Shown: positions 28,776-40,235, counted from the stretch's first letter. The stretch is 43,613 bases of DNA from Zygnema cylindricum (GCA_037447655.1 JBBHKE010002149.1:1-43613), one strand, 5' to 3'. Numbers and translations are program-made. The notes: generated from the letters alone by a model not told the origin.

Positions 28776-29581
28776 TTCGCCAACGGCAATGTAAAATTAA
28801 GTCAAGCTCAATATTACCGCGAAGTGTTAACTAGGTTTTCTATGCTTGAGGCGAAACCTACTCCAACACCTTTGGATTCAAAGGTACAGTTACAAAAGTG
28901 TGACGACGAACCTACGGTTGACGTCCTATATCGTGAGGCGATTGGGAGTCTTATGTACCTAAGCGTAGGACACGACCAGATATTTTGGCGGCCGTATCAG
29001 TGGTCAGCCAGTTTTGTTAAGCGCCAAAAAAGGCGCACTCGGACGCGGTCAAGCGAATCTTTCGTTATCTTGCAGGTACAATAGAAATCCGCTTGACGTA
29101 CAAATTTGGCGATTCGTTGGAGTGCATCGGCTATTGCGATGCCGATTGGGGAGGAGAGTTTGATATAGGAAAATCTACTTCGGGATACGCTTTGGTTTTC
29201 GGTGGGGCGGCAATCTCATGGAGTTCGCGCCTCCAACCAACCGTCGCTTTAAGTTCCACGGAGGCGGAATACATGGCGGCGTGTCACGCGTCCAAGGCTT
29301 CAGTTTGGATAAAAGAAATGTTAAAAGAATTAAAGTTTCCTATTAGTTGTTTGACTATTTTTATGGATAGCATGAGTTCTATGGCTTTGGTTAAAAATGA
29401 AGTTTTTCATAAACGTACAAAACAAATACGTATACAATGGCATTTCGTACGAGATCTTGTTATGGCAAAAAAAGTGGAGTTTAAGTTTGTGACAACTTTG
29501 GAAGAAGCTACTGATATGCTGACGAAGGCAGCCGTACATGATGTACTTCTGAAGGGGCGGCCCAAATTAGGGTTTGTGTAA
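28776..29581 (+). pseudogene. Element A RNase H
   Basis: The RT-RNase H connection (LTRFSMLEAKPTPTPLDSKV, YREAIGSLMYLSV) is followed by a frame change near 29,000-29,090. RNase H runs from 29093: YCDADWGGEFD, STSGYALVFGGAAISWSS, SSTEAEYMAACHASK, FMDSMSSMALV, FHKRTKQIRIQWHFVRD, and DMLTKAAVHDVLLKGRPKLGFV to the stop at 29579-29581. The C-terminus is nearly identical in elements C and D. Confidence 0.88.
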
Positions 29582-29603
29582 CGACGTCGACAATTCTCCA
29601 ATT

Positions 29604-29614
29604 GAGAGGGGGAT
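29604..29614 (+). other. Element A polypurine tract
   Basis: GAGAGGGGGAT directly before the 3' LTR; primes plus-strand synthesis. Confidence 0.85.
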
Positions 29615-30108
29615 TGTTACGATTCAATTTGAGAATCATCTAATATTCGACGCGCTCGATATTACGGTTCGCGTCGACGTCACTTTATTTTAACTGTACA
29701 CTTAATGTTTCGTGCGCGTACAGCGTACAAGAACATACATACGAAGGTTCGTGGTATAGTGCGCACGAAACCTTCTCTTACCTTCTCTTCTCTTCACGAA
29801 GGAGAAAAGCACGCTGCACTCTTCTGCGCGCTTTCTTCTTCCTTCAAGTCTCACTACGAGTGACGCGACCTTTACCTTAGCTTGTCGTGCTCTGCACGTT
29901 TGTTAGGTTGCTCTTTAAGTTGTTCGTCTTGCTACAGTTTAGTATCATAGTTTACATTATCTTCGGATAGATAGAGTAAAGAGGGAAGAGTGAGAGGAGT
30001 TGTAAAAAGGCTTTGCCCATCTTTTTATATATAGTATGTTTTTGTGGCCATTTTTGTGTGTATTTCTTTTTTCTTTCGCTGCATACAATCTCGGTGGTAT
30101 ATTTTACA
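29615..30108 (+). repeat. Element A 3' LTR
   Basis: 494 bp, TGTTACGATTC to TATTTTACA, followed by the AAAAC duplication. Homologous to 18329-18834; a 10-12 bp deletion near 30,000 accounts for the length difference. Confidence 0.92.
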
Positions 30109-30113
30109 AAAAC

Positions 30114-30287
30114 CAAACCAAACATAAATTGCGCACAAAGCGCCTACAAATTAAATCGCGTATATACGCGAAACTACATAGTACCACTAATTAAAGGTAC
30201 ACAAAACGTACACACCAAACGACAACTGAACCTGGTCGACGCAAAACAGAATTTATTCGAGACCGAAAATCTACGAAACAACCAGAG
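30114..30287 (-). repeat. Element D 3' LTR, part 2
   Basis: Matches 43150-43310 of D's 5' LTR (ACCAAACCAAACATAAA, GAAACTACATAGTACC, ACACACCAAACGACAACTGA). Bounded on the left by A and on the right by element C. The last five bases, CAGAG at 30283-30287, are the left TSD of C. Confidence 0.82.
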
Positions 30288-30934
30288 TATAGGATCTTAA
30301 GCAAAAGACATTCACTCAAATAAATTGAAAAAACATAAAATATTACACATCGGAAACTCATAATAAACAAGAGGAATATTCAGCCGAAAAAAATTTATAA
30401 GGGTTCTGAGCCGAAGCCTTTCTACATCATCTCCCTTCTCTTCTCTCTCTTATCTCTCTTCTTTGAATAATCTCTACTCCAATATTAATCCTCTAATACT
30501 TAATCATGTAAGATTGAATACTTTGCACATGTACATTGTTGCCTATATACTCGCTACTCTACACTAAGAGACAACAAGGTAAGACAAGCAGAACTTAGCG
30601 TAGCGACGAAGTCTGTCCCTAGCTGACTGTGCACACTGCAAGAACGTTTACTCGAAGAAAGTAGCACGCGCTTTTTTCGTTTGAAACGACTAACTCCAAA
30701 CGCTGACTCAAACACGTGTTGTCACACGAAAACATTTGCACGCAAAATGTGACACCTAAGCACGAAAACATAAAGTGACGCGAAACGAAATAGTATGTTT
30801 CGTTCGCGGACGCTTCAAATAGTACCGCAAAACGTTATCACACATTTCGTACGAGGACGTGATACTTTCACGTTAACAAATAAATGTTGGTATGACATTT
30901 CGCGACAATACCGTGAAACGACAATATCCTAACA
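30288..30934 (-). repeat. Element C 3' LTR
   Basis: 647 bp; minus-strand start TGTTAGGATATTG at 30934, end AAGATCCTATA at 30288 (final CA mutated). Preceded by polypurine tract AATAAGAGGGGGAT (complement of 30935-30948). Confidence 0.9.
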
Positions 30935-30967
30935 ATCCCCCTCTTATTGTCGGAATCGCCAAACTTT

Positions 30968-31384
30968 TCAAAATAATCCAAGTTTCGGACGCCCCCTCTC
31001 AAATACATCATGTGTGGCAGTCTTCGTCAACAAATCAGCCGCCTCCTCTTTTGTTGGTACGTACGAAAATACAATCTTGTTCGCCGTAACTAAATCTTTT
31101 ACAAAATGCCATTGGATCCTGATGTGTTTCGTTCTCTTGTGAAACACTGGATTTTTTTTCAACGCCATCAAACTCATGCTGTCATAATCAATCGTCATAC
31201 AACCAATAGAAACCCTCAACTCGCGTAACATCTCCTTAATCCAAATCGAAGCCTTAGATGCATGACACCCAACCATATACTTAGATTCCTTGGAACTCAA
31301 CGTAACCGTAGGTTGTAGCCTAGAACTCCACGAGACCGTGACTCCTCCAAAAATAAACGCATACCCTGACAGGGACTTTCACGT
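30968..31384 (-). pseudogene. Element C RNase H
   Basis: Starts at a deletion junction: SGYAFIFGG... follows directly on RT residues FYVK. Then SSRLQPTVTLSSKESKYMVG, CHASKASIWIKEML, DYDSMSLMALKK, HKRTKHIRIQWHFVKD, LLTKTATHDVFERGRPKLGLF and the stop at 30968. The N-terminal RNase H Asp (CDADW in A) is missing with the deleted segment, and the E of the A element's TEAEY is now K in KESKY. One frame change lies near 31,300. Confidence 0.85.
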
Positions 31385-32524
31385 AAAATCTTGAATCGGA
31401 CGTAGTCCGAACAAATCCGAATTTTAATAGTACTTGATGAAGTCTCAAATACCACGTGTGCGGCGCCTGTTTCAAACCATATAATGATTTTCGCAAACCT
31501 CATACATTTCCTTCCTGCAAATGAAACACGCCTTCCGGTACCGTCATGTATACCTCTTCCTCCAACTCACCATTTAAAAAACGTAGTTTTCACGTCCATT
31601 TGATGGATGTGCTTTTCCCCAATCGCTGGAAGTGCAATAATAATCCGTAGTGAGTCAACTTCACCACGAGAGCATAAGTCTCCTTAAAATCAATTCCCTC
31701 ACGTTGTTCGAATCCTTTACAAACAAGCCTTGCCTTGTACTTAATAATTTCACCCGAAGCTCCTGTCTTTGTCTTAAATACCCACTTTGCATCTATCACA
31801 TTTTTCCGTCCGGTAATTTTACTTCCTCAAAAGTTCAATTTTCAACCACCGATTTAATTTCTTTCTCCCACGTCGGTTTCCACTTACTCTCCCAATCGGT
31901 GGAACTCCTTGCCTCGACATAAGATTGAGGGTCGCTGGTCATATTTTCCGTAAATGATTGCTATAAAAGAAAATCTGTCTCTTTAGCATCGGAAAGAAAA
32001 TAATGCGAATTCGATGCATTTTCCCCTTTTTGATCGTAAGTGAGTTTCTCCGATTTCTTCCCCTTTGTACTCCGAGAGCTCCTTCTAAGAACTTGCTCTT
32101 CCTCCTTCTCCTCTTTCTCTTCCTTGGATTCGATTTCAATTTCCTTATCAATCGATTTAGAACTCGATTTAGAGCTTTGAGATTTCTGAATGTTCGAAGG
32201 CACTCGGGAATCCAAAGATCCGTTACTCTTTCTTTCAAATTCAATTTCAACTGATTGTCTCTATTTTTTTTTTGAGTTTTCACATTCGGTTCCTCATCGG
32301 ATTCCGAATGCCCAATGTACGGAAAAACTCTCAATTTCACTCTCCTTATAAAAATTCAAATTTTCTTTAAATTTCCCAACGGAATTCATGGCGGATTTGA
32401 GATCCTCATGAAAATCCACATTCCGAGATTCCTCCACGGTGTGACGAGCCGGATCATACACCAGGTACAAATTCCCCTTTGCACTATAACCAACAAAAAT
32501 TCCCGGCCAACACCTTCGAGCAAA
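31385..32524 (-). pseudogene. Element C integrase C-terminus, linker and truncated RT
   Basis: Reads through a Lys/Glu/Ser-rich linker (SSKSIDKEIEIESKEEKEEK, RRSSRSTKGKK) into RT: DAKWVFKTKTGASGEIIKYK, LVCKGFEQREGIDFKETYA, HQMDVKT, then in other frames KSLYGLKQAPHTW and LLKFGFVRTTSDSRFYVK. At about 31,384 the frame jumps to RNase H. Compared with element A, roughly 570 bp are missing, including the YVDD box, so it could not support reverse transcription. Confidence 0.82.
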
Positions 32525-33355
32525 TTACCCCTTCCTCTTGATTGATTCCATATAAACCGTTGCATGACACCCCCAAATTCTCAAATGATGAACCGTGGGC
32601 TTTCTCCCACTCCATAACTCCTCTGCTGTTTTACTTCCAGAAATCGAAGTGAGTCTTCGGTTAGAAATGTAATTCGTCGTAACAATCGCATCTCCCCACA
32701 AAAACATCTCTCGTCCAAAGCTATGAACCATCTCATGGACCATTTCTTGTAAGGTACGATTCTTCATCTCAGCCACTCTATTTGACTCTGGAGAATTAGG
32801 CGCCATGAATTGATGCCTTATCCCCCACTCTTTACAATACCCCTGAAAAACAACAAACTCCCCTCCATTGTCCGAACGAACGGAGTTAAGCTTCTTATCA
32901 ATTTGCCTCTCGGCCATTACATGCCATTCTTTTAATTTTTCAAATGCATCCGATTTCTTTTTCAATAAATACACCCATGACTTCCGAGAGAAGTCATCAA
33001 CAATCACCAAATTATACTTATTACCTCCAATTGTCTCGGGTTTAATATGTCCACAAAGATCGATGTGGACAACCTCGAAAGGACTTTGAGCTCGATGCTT
33101 GATGTCTTTATTCGGATGGGATTTCCGAATTTGACGTCCTTTGCTACATCCTCCGCATCCGTTCACCTTCTCACTGGATGCAAGGTCCAAACCCCTCACC
33201 GAAGAATGACAAATCATCTTCTTCAAACTTACCTCGGATGTGTGACACATCCGATGATGCCATAAGGTAAGATCACCTTTCAACTCCAAAATTTGATGTG
33301 TTGGTGGAAAATTTAGATTTTGGCCTCCTCCATAAGAGCCGACTATAATTTGCAT
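32525..33355 (-). pseudogene. Element C integrase
   Basis: 277-codon open frame, the best-preserved part of C. The HHCC finger is LWHHRMCHTSEV...NGCGGCSKGR. Catalytic residues are in VHIDLCGH (D), VRSDNGGEF (D) and NRVAEMKNRTLQ (E). The C-terminal part reads NYISNRRLTSISGSKTAEEL and LRIWGCHATVYME. Integrase inserts the cDNA, making the 5-bp duplications seen around each element. It is open but joined to broken neighbours. Confidence 0.87.
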
Positions 33356-33716
33356 CCGTTAGAACTTCTTCTTCAATTACATTCCCCTTGTCATTCCAAA
33401 TCTCGATAGATTGATCACCTCTCGCAAGTAAGCTTTTACCACTCTTTTGGATTTGTGGAACGCTTAACAAATTGACCGAACCGTTCAGAATATAAAGTGT
33501 CTTTTGAAGAAGATACTGTGTCCATTTCTCTTTCCTATCATTATCCCATGAAAGGAGATTAAACCGAACGCTGCCAACCGTACCAACCAAAATGACATGG
33601 CCTCTTGTAACTATAATAAACTTTAGAACTGTTAGTTCCCTCGTGTCATCAAACAAGGTGGCATCCGTGCAAACATGGTGAGATGCCCCGGTATTAATAA
33701 TCCACTCTTTCTTCAA
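33273..33716 (-). pseudogene. Element C protease
   Basis: Copia aspartic protease read as MKKEWIINTGASHHVCTDATLF. The catalytic D-[ST]-G is now N-T-G (Asp to Asn), expected to abolish activity. Downstream the frame holds NGSVNLLSVPQIQKSGKSLL, as in A (TTNLLSVPQVQRIKCS). The frame shifts before integrase: the ORFs overlap at 33273-33355. Confidence 0.82.
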
Positions 33717-33730
33717 ATTTCCTCCACTAA

Positions 33731-35059
33731 TTACCGAATCAAAGGTAAGATTAAAAACCCGAAAATCATCACCGATTTCATTACCATAGTCAAACTAATT
33801 TGCATTACCATAACCAAGACCACTACCGAGGCCTCCTCCTCAGCCGCCACCACGACCGCCTCTATCACCTCCTCTACCTCCTCTTCCACTTCCGGAATCT
33901 CCACTCTTCGCATAACATTGAGGGCTTCTATGCCCCCACTTACCGCAAAAATGACATTGCTTGTCCTTATCCAGACAAGATGAAGACAAATGTCCAAGTC
34001 GGTAACAACGGTAGCATGTCCCATTGGAAAGATCCGAAGGGACCTTCGGTGGACGACCTTGCATTTTGTTGCCTCGGGAGCCACTACCACCGCTCGGGCC
34101 ACCTGCTCTACCACCTCCTCTACCACCGGCATAGTTAAGATCCGGGGTTTGGGAGTAGAAGAGTTGAGAACTCCTCCTCCACTTGAAGAAGCCGATGGAG
34201 TTCCCTTCGACATTTTGATAAAATTGACGGTCAATCCGAATGTGTTATCCGCTTTCGCTCGTAAAATAGCTTTAAGATGCGAAAGCTTCTCCGATAAAGT
34301 ATTAAATAAAACGCTTAAATTATCCGCATCCAAAATAACTCGGCCATTGTTGATTAATTGCTCGAGTATAATATTGAAGCGCTTCACAACATCATCCATT
34401 GATTCATTTGACTTGATTTTAAAATTCATAAATTCCGTATAAACATATTGACCCTTGTTCTCAACGCCTTTCTCATATTGCTCCTCAAGTGCTTGCCAAC
34501 ACTCATGGGCCGTGCCGTGAGCGAGGAAATGATCAAGCACGGAAGAAGTCCAATTTTTCATCAAAACGGTCGTTGCCAAAATATCCTTCAACCTCCATTG
34601 AGCACGTGCCTTACTCTCGAGTGGCATTTTATCTTCTCCATTAACAATTCTCCAAAGCTTCTTGAGAATAAACTTCTTCCAAACGCCATAATTGGTGCCA
34701 TTAAAGGCCACGGAATTCCCCAACATATTATAATTTTCTTCGTATTCCAATCGTTCATCAAACTCAGACTCTTCTTCTTCTATGTTCGACTTTCCCTTCA
34801 TAATCCTCTCTTTTATCTCACTCTTATTAGCTCCTCCTCTAAAGTGATCGGTAGCCGGAAAAGAAATGTTTTCTTTCCTCTCACTCGGTTGAGTTTGAAA
34901 ACATGAATCTATATATCTCATAAGTGCATCAAACATTTCCTCGAATTTTCTCTCCGTATTTTGGGTCTATTCAATTTGAGATCCCAAAAATTTGAACTCT
35001 CTTACTCTCTCCGAAGTCGACGTATGGGAAGGAGTATTTCTATTCTTCTTCCTCCCCAT
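33731..35059 (-). pseudogene. Element C gag
   Basis: Starts MGRKKNRNTP at 35059, 29 bp after the primer site. A TAG at 34967-34969 stops it after 30 codons; the frame then stays open from 34936 (MFDALMRYIDSCFQ). Conserved parts: VAFNGTNYGVWKKFILKK, AHECWQALEEQYEKG, NFKIKSNESMDDVVKRFN, LSEKLSHLKAILRAK. A frame change near 34,100 moves the end to another frame, which contains two intact CCHC knuckles, CYRCYRLGHLSSSC and CHFCGKWGHRSPQC, then a Gly/Arg-rich tail (RGGRGGDRGGRGGG). It serves as the reference for the broken gag of A and D. Confidence 0.87.
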
Positions 35060-35087
35060 GCGCTCTTTCTCTATCTCCGAAGCAATA

Positions 35088-35099
35088 GCTCCGATACCA
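35088..35099 (-). other. Element C primer-binding site
   Basis: TGGTATCGGAGC on the minus strand, two bases inside the 5' LTR; one base different from element A's TGGTATCAGAGC, the same as element D's. Confidence 0.88.
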
Positions 35100-35101
35100 A
35101 T

Positions 35102-35750
35102 TGTAGGATTTTAAGCAAAAGACATTCACTCAAATATATTCACAAAATATAAAACATTACACAACGGAAGCTTATAATAAACAAGAGGAATATTCAGCCG
35201 AATTTTTTTTTTAAGTGTTCTTGGCAGAAGCCTCTTTACATCATCTCTTTTCTCTCTTCTCTCTCTTATCTCTCTTCTTTAAATAATCTCTACTCCAAGA
35301 TTAATCCTCTTAGATTTAATCATGTAAGATTGAATACTCTGCACATGTACAGTGTTGCCTATATACTCGCTACTTTGCACTAAAAGACAACAAGGTAAGA
35401 CAAGCAGAATTAAGCGTAGCGACGAAGGCTGTCCCCTACCTTACTGTGCACACTAAAGAACGTTTCCACGAAGAAAGTAGCACGCGCTTTCTTCCTTCGA
35501 AGCGACTAACTCCAAATGTTGACTTAAACACGTGTCGTCACACGAAAACACCTGCACGCAAAATGTGACACGTGCGCACGAAAACATAAAGTGACGCAAA
35601 ACGAAATTAAATGTTTAGTTCGCGGACGCTTCAAATAGTACCGCAAAACGTTATCGCACATTTCTTACGATGACGTGATACTTTCACGTCAACAAATAAA
35701 TGTTGGTATCAGGTTTCGCGACAATGCCGCGAAACGACGATATCCTAACA
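35102..35750 (-). repeat. Element C 5' LTR
   Basis: 649 bp; minus-strand start TGTTAGGATATCG at 35750, end AAAATCCTACA at 35102. Followed on the right by TSD CAGAG and then D's LTR. Confidence 0.92.
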
Positions 35751-35755
35751 CAGAG

Positions 35756-35858
35756 GAATGTAATGACAATAAGCCAACAAAGATCACACGCTTGAGGAAA
35801 AGACAATATTCGGCCGCGCGACAGACCGCGACGGTCGATTACAACTTTGACTGTAAAA
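35756..35858 (-). repeat. Element D 3' LTR, part 3 (starting part)
   Basis: Matches 43320-43422 of the 5' LTR (AATAAGCCAAC, CGGCCG..TGACAGACCGC, CGATTACAACTTTG). Ends at 35858 next to the polypurine tract TTAGGGGAT (complement of 35859-35867). Confidence 0.82.
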
Positions 35859-35870
35859 ATCCCCTAATCA

Positions 35871-36632
35871 TTACATCAAACCTAATTTAGGTCTCCCCCT
35901 TTGTAACACATTATAAGCCGCGACTTTAGTCAACATATCCACAGGTTCCTCCAACGTCGAAATGTACAAAAATTCAACCTCATTCGCAACGACCAAATCA
36001 GGCACAAAATGCCATTGAATCCTTATAAGCTTTGTCCTTTTGTGAAAGACAGGATTGTTAACCAACGCCATCGAACTCATGCTGTCAGAATAGATATTAG
36101 ACAACCAATATAAATCTCCAATTCTCCAAGTAACTCCTTGATTCAAATCGATGCTTTAAAAATGTGACACGCCGCCATATTTTTCGCTTTAGTCGCACTT
36201 AATGCGACCGTCGGCTGAAGTCGCGAACTTTCGGAAGAAACTGTTGCGCCGCCGAAAACAAAAGCATAACGTGACATTAACTTTCTTTTGTTAAAGTCGC
36301 CACCCCAATCTGTGTCACAATATCCCATACAGTAGAAAGACGTTGGTTTAGATAGAAACAACAAACCAATCTTGACCATACCTGCAAGGTAACGAAATAT
36401 TCCTTCACGGCAGCCCGATGAATCTTTTTGGGTGCTTGACAAAATCTGCTTATGATAGAAACTGCAGCCAAAATATTTGTGTGGCCACACTCAAATACAT
36501 TAAACTCCCAACAGCCTCACGATAGGGCACGTGGACAATTTCCTCCTCCTCAAATTTGTGATATTGAAATTTGGAATCTAGTGGTGTCAAAACCAACATA
36601 GAATCTAACATGGCAAATTTTGTTAGTATTTC
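35871..36632 (-). pseudogene. Element D RT C-terminus and RNase H
   Basis: From right to left: EILTKFAMLDSMLVLTPLDS, YREAVGSLMYLSV, then frame-shifted YFVTLQVW and FYCMGYCDTDWGGDFNKRK, FVFGGATVS, RLQPTVALSATKAKNMAACH, DSMSSMALVNNPVFHKRTK, IRIQWHFVPDLV, and DMLTKVAAYNVLQRGRPKLG to the stop at 35871. Several frame changes and stops. On the right it is cut at 36632 by the LTR of Gypsy-like element H; the RT catalytic core is missing. Confidence 0.82.
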
Positions 36633-37602
36633 TGTAAGAGTAATAGTGGATCAAAATTGTTCGTATATAGTTATTTTAAGTGTTAAGAATATAGATTTTT
36701 GAATTTGATAGATGTTCGTGAAAGAATCGCACGATTTGGGGTTATATTTTAAAAGATATAGTGATTTATACTTTTGGGCGAAAGCGCGATGTCAAAATAA
36801 CGAATGGGTGTTCATTCTTACGAGTTAGGGGTCAAACTAGCCGCGGAATTTAAGGCATATAATTATAAAGTACCAAACGAAATCAATATTTCGTTAGGTA
36901 CGCATAATGGTTCGTTTCGTACAATTTTAGTACGAAATATCACTTTCACTCTATGGAATTTTGTAGGAAGTTTCGCGTGCGAAATTTGCGACACACGTTC
37001 GTGCAAAGTCGCTTTTCGTTTGGCGCGACATTTTGCAAGTAAATGTTACGCAGTAAAACGTAGCTTTTGATTCGTTAGATATGCTACATTGTTAGTAAGA
37101 GATTTCGCACGTTTTTGCATTTGTCGGTCTGAGTCCTTGCTGATCAATAGTTAGCCCAAGTAAAACCTGTTCAACGGAGCGTTGACTCTGGCTTGGTGAG
37201 TCCTGGGCGATGATAGAGATATAGTGAAGTCTAAGAGGAGAGTAAACATCTTTTCCTTTGGAAAAGTTTGTGGAAATTCTGATTGATCTTGGTCTTGAGC
37301 GATTAAAACCAAATTAAAGCAATGACATTTTTGCATTGATATCTCTTACAAACGAAGTAGTGTTTTAGTTAAAAGATAGAATATTTAAGAGTGGAGAGCA
37401 ATGGAAAATACTTTAAAAAGAAGGGTTCAACCAGGGGCCAAGAAACCAAGCTAATGTTATGTGGAGAGAAACTTATTCTAATTGAAAGTTCATCCTTATG
37501 TGAGTGATATCGAATGTGAATGTGTATTTTCCAATGTGTGGAATGTGTGGTTGAAATTGGTTGTAGTAATGGTTTTTCTGAGAGGTAGGAGATCTTGTTA
37601 CA
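36633..37602 (+). repeat. Element H 5' LTR
   Basis: Inferred from its position: it begins TGTAAGAGTAATAG exactly where D's RT coding breaks off, and ends CTTGTTACA two bases before the primer site. TGTAA/TTACA are the short terminal inverted repeats. There is no second LTR to compare. The ORF at 36804-37070 has no recognisable motif. Confidence 0.68.
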
Positions 37603-37604
37603 TT

Positions 37605-37616
37605 TGGTATTAAAGC
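37605..37616 (+). other. Element H primer-binding site
   Basis: TGGTATTAAAGC, two mismatches from TGGTATCAGAGC; follows the LTR by two bases. Confidence 0.65.
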
Positions 37617-38329
37617 TTCGGTTTAAACCAGGGAGAAGCTTGCTCACCCGAACATTGACTTTCGTAACCGGTGAGGGGATTCTAACCTGTGTCGGTGGAA
37701 CCACAATGTTAAATGGTTCGAGATTGGAGGGAAATTAAGTGACCACACAGCCAGCGGTCGGTGGTTAGATGAGGGGCGTGCTTAAGTCCTCAAGACTCAG
37801 GCGGGGTGGGGAGTGTAGCCACCGTTGAAACTAACTCCAATTACGTAGAGGCCAAACAAACATGCCTTCTCCTAGCGATGATTCATGTGTAGAGGGAGGG
37901 CTTAAAGGCAAGAAGGGTGAGGATGTGAGGATTATGGATTAAAAGATCTTGATGTATGTAGTGGGAAATGGGAAATTTGCTAATGGAGGAGAAAGAAAGT
38001 GGAGTACTTTACTTATTCAAGAGCAAAGGAGTCTAGAAATGAATTAAAACTTTTCAAACCGTAAATCTTACCTTTGAGAGCTATTAATTTTGCTGTTGCA
38101 AAATTGGTGGGGAAACTTATTACCTTTCTATTTCAATGTTTGGGAAAACTAAATTTTCACTAATTTACTTTTAATGTTTATTTGATTTCTCAGATTTTGA
38201 TATCTTTTAAAAGATTTGTTAAGGAAAGAAAGTCTTAGATTGGAGAAATTTGAAGACTTCAAATCAGCTGCAAACTCTTTTGGATAATTATACTCTACCT
38301 TTCTTATTGCTTGATTTTATTGTGTGATA

Positions 38330-39600
38330 ATGGCAAATTGTGCATGGAAACCTGATATGGAAAATGCTTTGAATGTTTTGAAGGAACCTAGTGTAAAATA
38401 GGTCAAAAGATTTAATAATCATGTTGTTCTAATGGATGAAACAATTTTCTGAATTGAAGAGTGAATATAAGGATGTTAAGGAAAATAAAAATGTTTCAAA
38501 TCAGAAATTGGATATCTAATTAACTTAATTCAAACCAAAAATGATGCTAATGACCAAAAGGGTGAGAGTGGTGAGAGAAATGCCTGTTTTAGGGAGGATG
38601 ATCACGATAGACCTAAAAAGATAAAAGATCTGAAGTCGTCTATTAGTGAGGCACCATCTTTTGATGGTAAGAAGCTTGATGAGTTAGATGCTTTGATTTT
38701 TCATATAGAGTATTATTTGGAATCTAGGAATTGTGATCGTGATGATTACACTTGTTTTGTTGTTAGTTGTCCAAAAGATGATGCTCAGATTTGGTATTAC
38801 ACTCAGAGAATGTCTAACGTGATTCTTGAAAATGTTAATTGGGAAGCTTTTAAAACCACAATAAAATCGTGTTTGTTGTCTATCACTTTTAAATCTAGAA
38901 TGGAAAAAAAGTGGCTAGGTTGTAAGCTGACTAGAGGTGTGAAAGATTATATAATAGAATTTGACTCATCTAGCATTCGTGTCATAGGTTTAACTGATGA
39001 AATGGCTAAGCTTCATTTTTTGAACAATTTGAATCCTATACTGAAATCAAAACTGAAACATAAAAAAATAAAGTAATTGAAAATATTACAGTATAAGACA
39101 TTGGAATTAGAGGATTTGTTGGGGTATAATCATGAAACTCGATCACTCAGGGGTAATTTGAATGAAGTACAGAGTGGGGTGAGGAGGAATTTGTGGAAGA
39201 GGGCTTGAATGCGAGTCCGGTGAATAGGCAAAATATCTTCAAGGGAAACCAGAGAGTAGGAAAAAGTGTTAATGCATAAAACAAATTTCACAATAAAGGG
39301 GGATACAATAAGAGTCCTAAACCAAGTATTCATGCTCAGAAACCAAATTTTAGCATTCCCACATGCACTATTTGTCAGAAAAGAGGTCATAGGGCATTTG
39401 AGTATGAACAACTAAAGAAAATTAACTTTTATAACTGTAGAGAGGAGGGACATTTCAGCAGAGAGTGCACAAAACCGAAAAAGAAAGTCAGTTGTTTTAA
39501 ATGTGGAGGTCCAGATCATTACGCTAAGGACTGTACAGATAAGGGATCTCTTAAAAAATTTGATGTCAATGAAGGTCTTCATGAAGATATTGCATTATAC
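38330..39600 (+). pseudogene. Element H gag with zinc knuckles
   Basis: An ATG at 38330 (MANCAWKPDMENALNVLKE) is stopped at TAG after 21 codons; the retrotransposon gag domain reads from about 38,610 to 39,074: EAPSFDGKKLDELDALIFHI, CPKDDAQIWYYTQ, NWEAFKTTIKSCL, TRGVKDYIIEF, LNNLNPILKSKLK. The W-Y-Y...W..F pattern is typical of Gypsy gag. Further on (39,358-39,545), in changed frames, are three CCHC-like knuckles: CTICQKRGHRAFEYE (last Cys lost), YNCREEGHFSREC and CFKCGGPDHYAKDC. Multiple stops make it non-functional. Confidence 0.75.
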
Positions 39601-39879
39601 CTAGCAGGGTAGGAAGCCCAGAAGGTGGGAAACGGAAAAGACTAGCTAAAAGTCCTCAGTTAACTCGACCAGATCTAAAGGTTAATGAGGTAACACTGGA
39701 GGGCAAGCTAATGAATGAAAAGGCTATGATAGCTGAATTTATTATGATGTTAACTACACGATAGTTTGAACAATTTTTCTGATGAAATTCTTAAAGACAG
39801 ACCTATGTTAGGACTGTTAAGCAACGATTACACCAAATATAGTTTGTTCAGATTCGAGTCTTTAGTAGAAGGGAAACCA

Positions 39880-40235
39880 TAGAGAGTTATGGTGTATTCA
39901 CGTGCTACATAAAATTTTATTTCATATAAGTTTATAGAGGAAAATAAAATTCCTACAATCCTAAGGGAAAAAAATTTGCATGTTCAAGTGTCAAATGGTA
40001 ATAAGTCCACATTAGATTTACAAACTGACACAATAGATGTTGATATTTAAGGTCATAAAATGAAAGTTGTGTGTGAAATAATGAATTTGGGTATTGAGGA
40101 GCTAATACTGGGAAAGCCCTGGTTAACTGAACAAAACTCTCACATTTATTGCGAAAATAACACCTTAAGAGTGAAATCTGAGAAAAGCTGGAAGGTTTTG
40201 CAATCATTACTTTCGAAGAAGTTGCGTAGAAATCA
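39880..40235 (+). pseudogene. Element H aspartic protease (Gypsy type), truncated
   Basis: Reads VMVYSRAT*NFISYKFIEEN, where the family has a V-D-S-G-A-T-x-N-F-I core, so the catalytic Asp is now Tyr and a stop follows. Then NGNKSTLDLQTDTIDVDI, a stop, VVCEIMNLGIEELILGKPWL (the ILG.PWL motif of Gypsy proteases), and NSHIYCENNTLRVKSEKSWK. The sequence ends in D's protease. Confidence 0.68.

Larger units (their letters stand above)
18329..30108 (+). mobile_element. Element A: Copia LTR retrotransposon inserted in D's 3' LTR
   Basis: Two LTRs, plant-type primer site, gag-pol in Copia order (gag, protease, integrase, RT, RNase H), polypurine tract, and TSD AAAAC. Its own length without element B is about 6.0 kb. 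The LTRs (506 and 494 bp) are roughly 90% identical by eye, and pol carries many stops and frameshifts, so it is an old, dead copy. Element B interrupts gag between the basic region and the zinc knuckle. Confidence 0.92.
30288..35750 (-). mobile_element. Element C: Copia LTR retrotransposon inserted in D's 3' LTR
   Basis: 5,463 bp on the minus strand with LTRs of 647 and 649 bp and an exact TSD, CAGAG (30283-30287 and 35751-35755). Primer site TGGTATCGGAGC. Order: gag, protease, integrase, RT, RNase H. Same lineage as A and D but with its own LTR sequence. Defective: one TAG early in gag, a gag frameshift, Asp-to-Asn in the protease, and a ~570-bp deletion removing the RT active site. LTRs are about 90% identical by eye. 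Confidence 0.92.
36633..40235 (+). mobile_element. Element H: truncated Gypsy-like LTR retrotransposon (5' LTR, gag, part of protease)
   Basis: Plus-strand element beginning with a ~970-bp LTR (TGTAA...TTACA), a primer site and gag/protease, then stopping abruptly where D's protease sequence resumes (about 40,235). RT, RNase H, integrase and the 3' LTR are absent. Gag and protease are Gypsy (Ty3)-like, unlike every other element here. A single deletion from inside H's pol to D's protease would explain both H's missing 3' half and D's missing integrase/RT. Confidence 0.75.
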
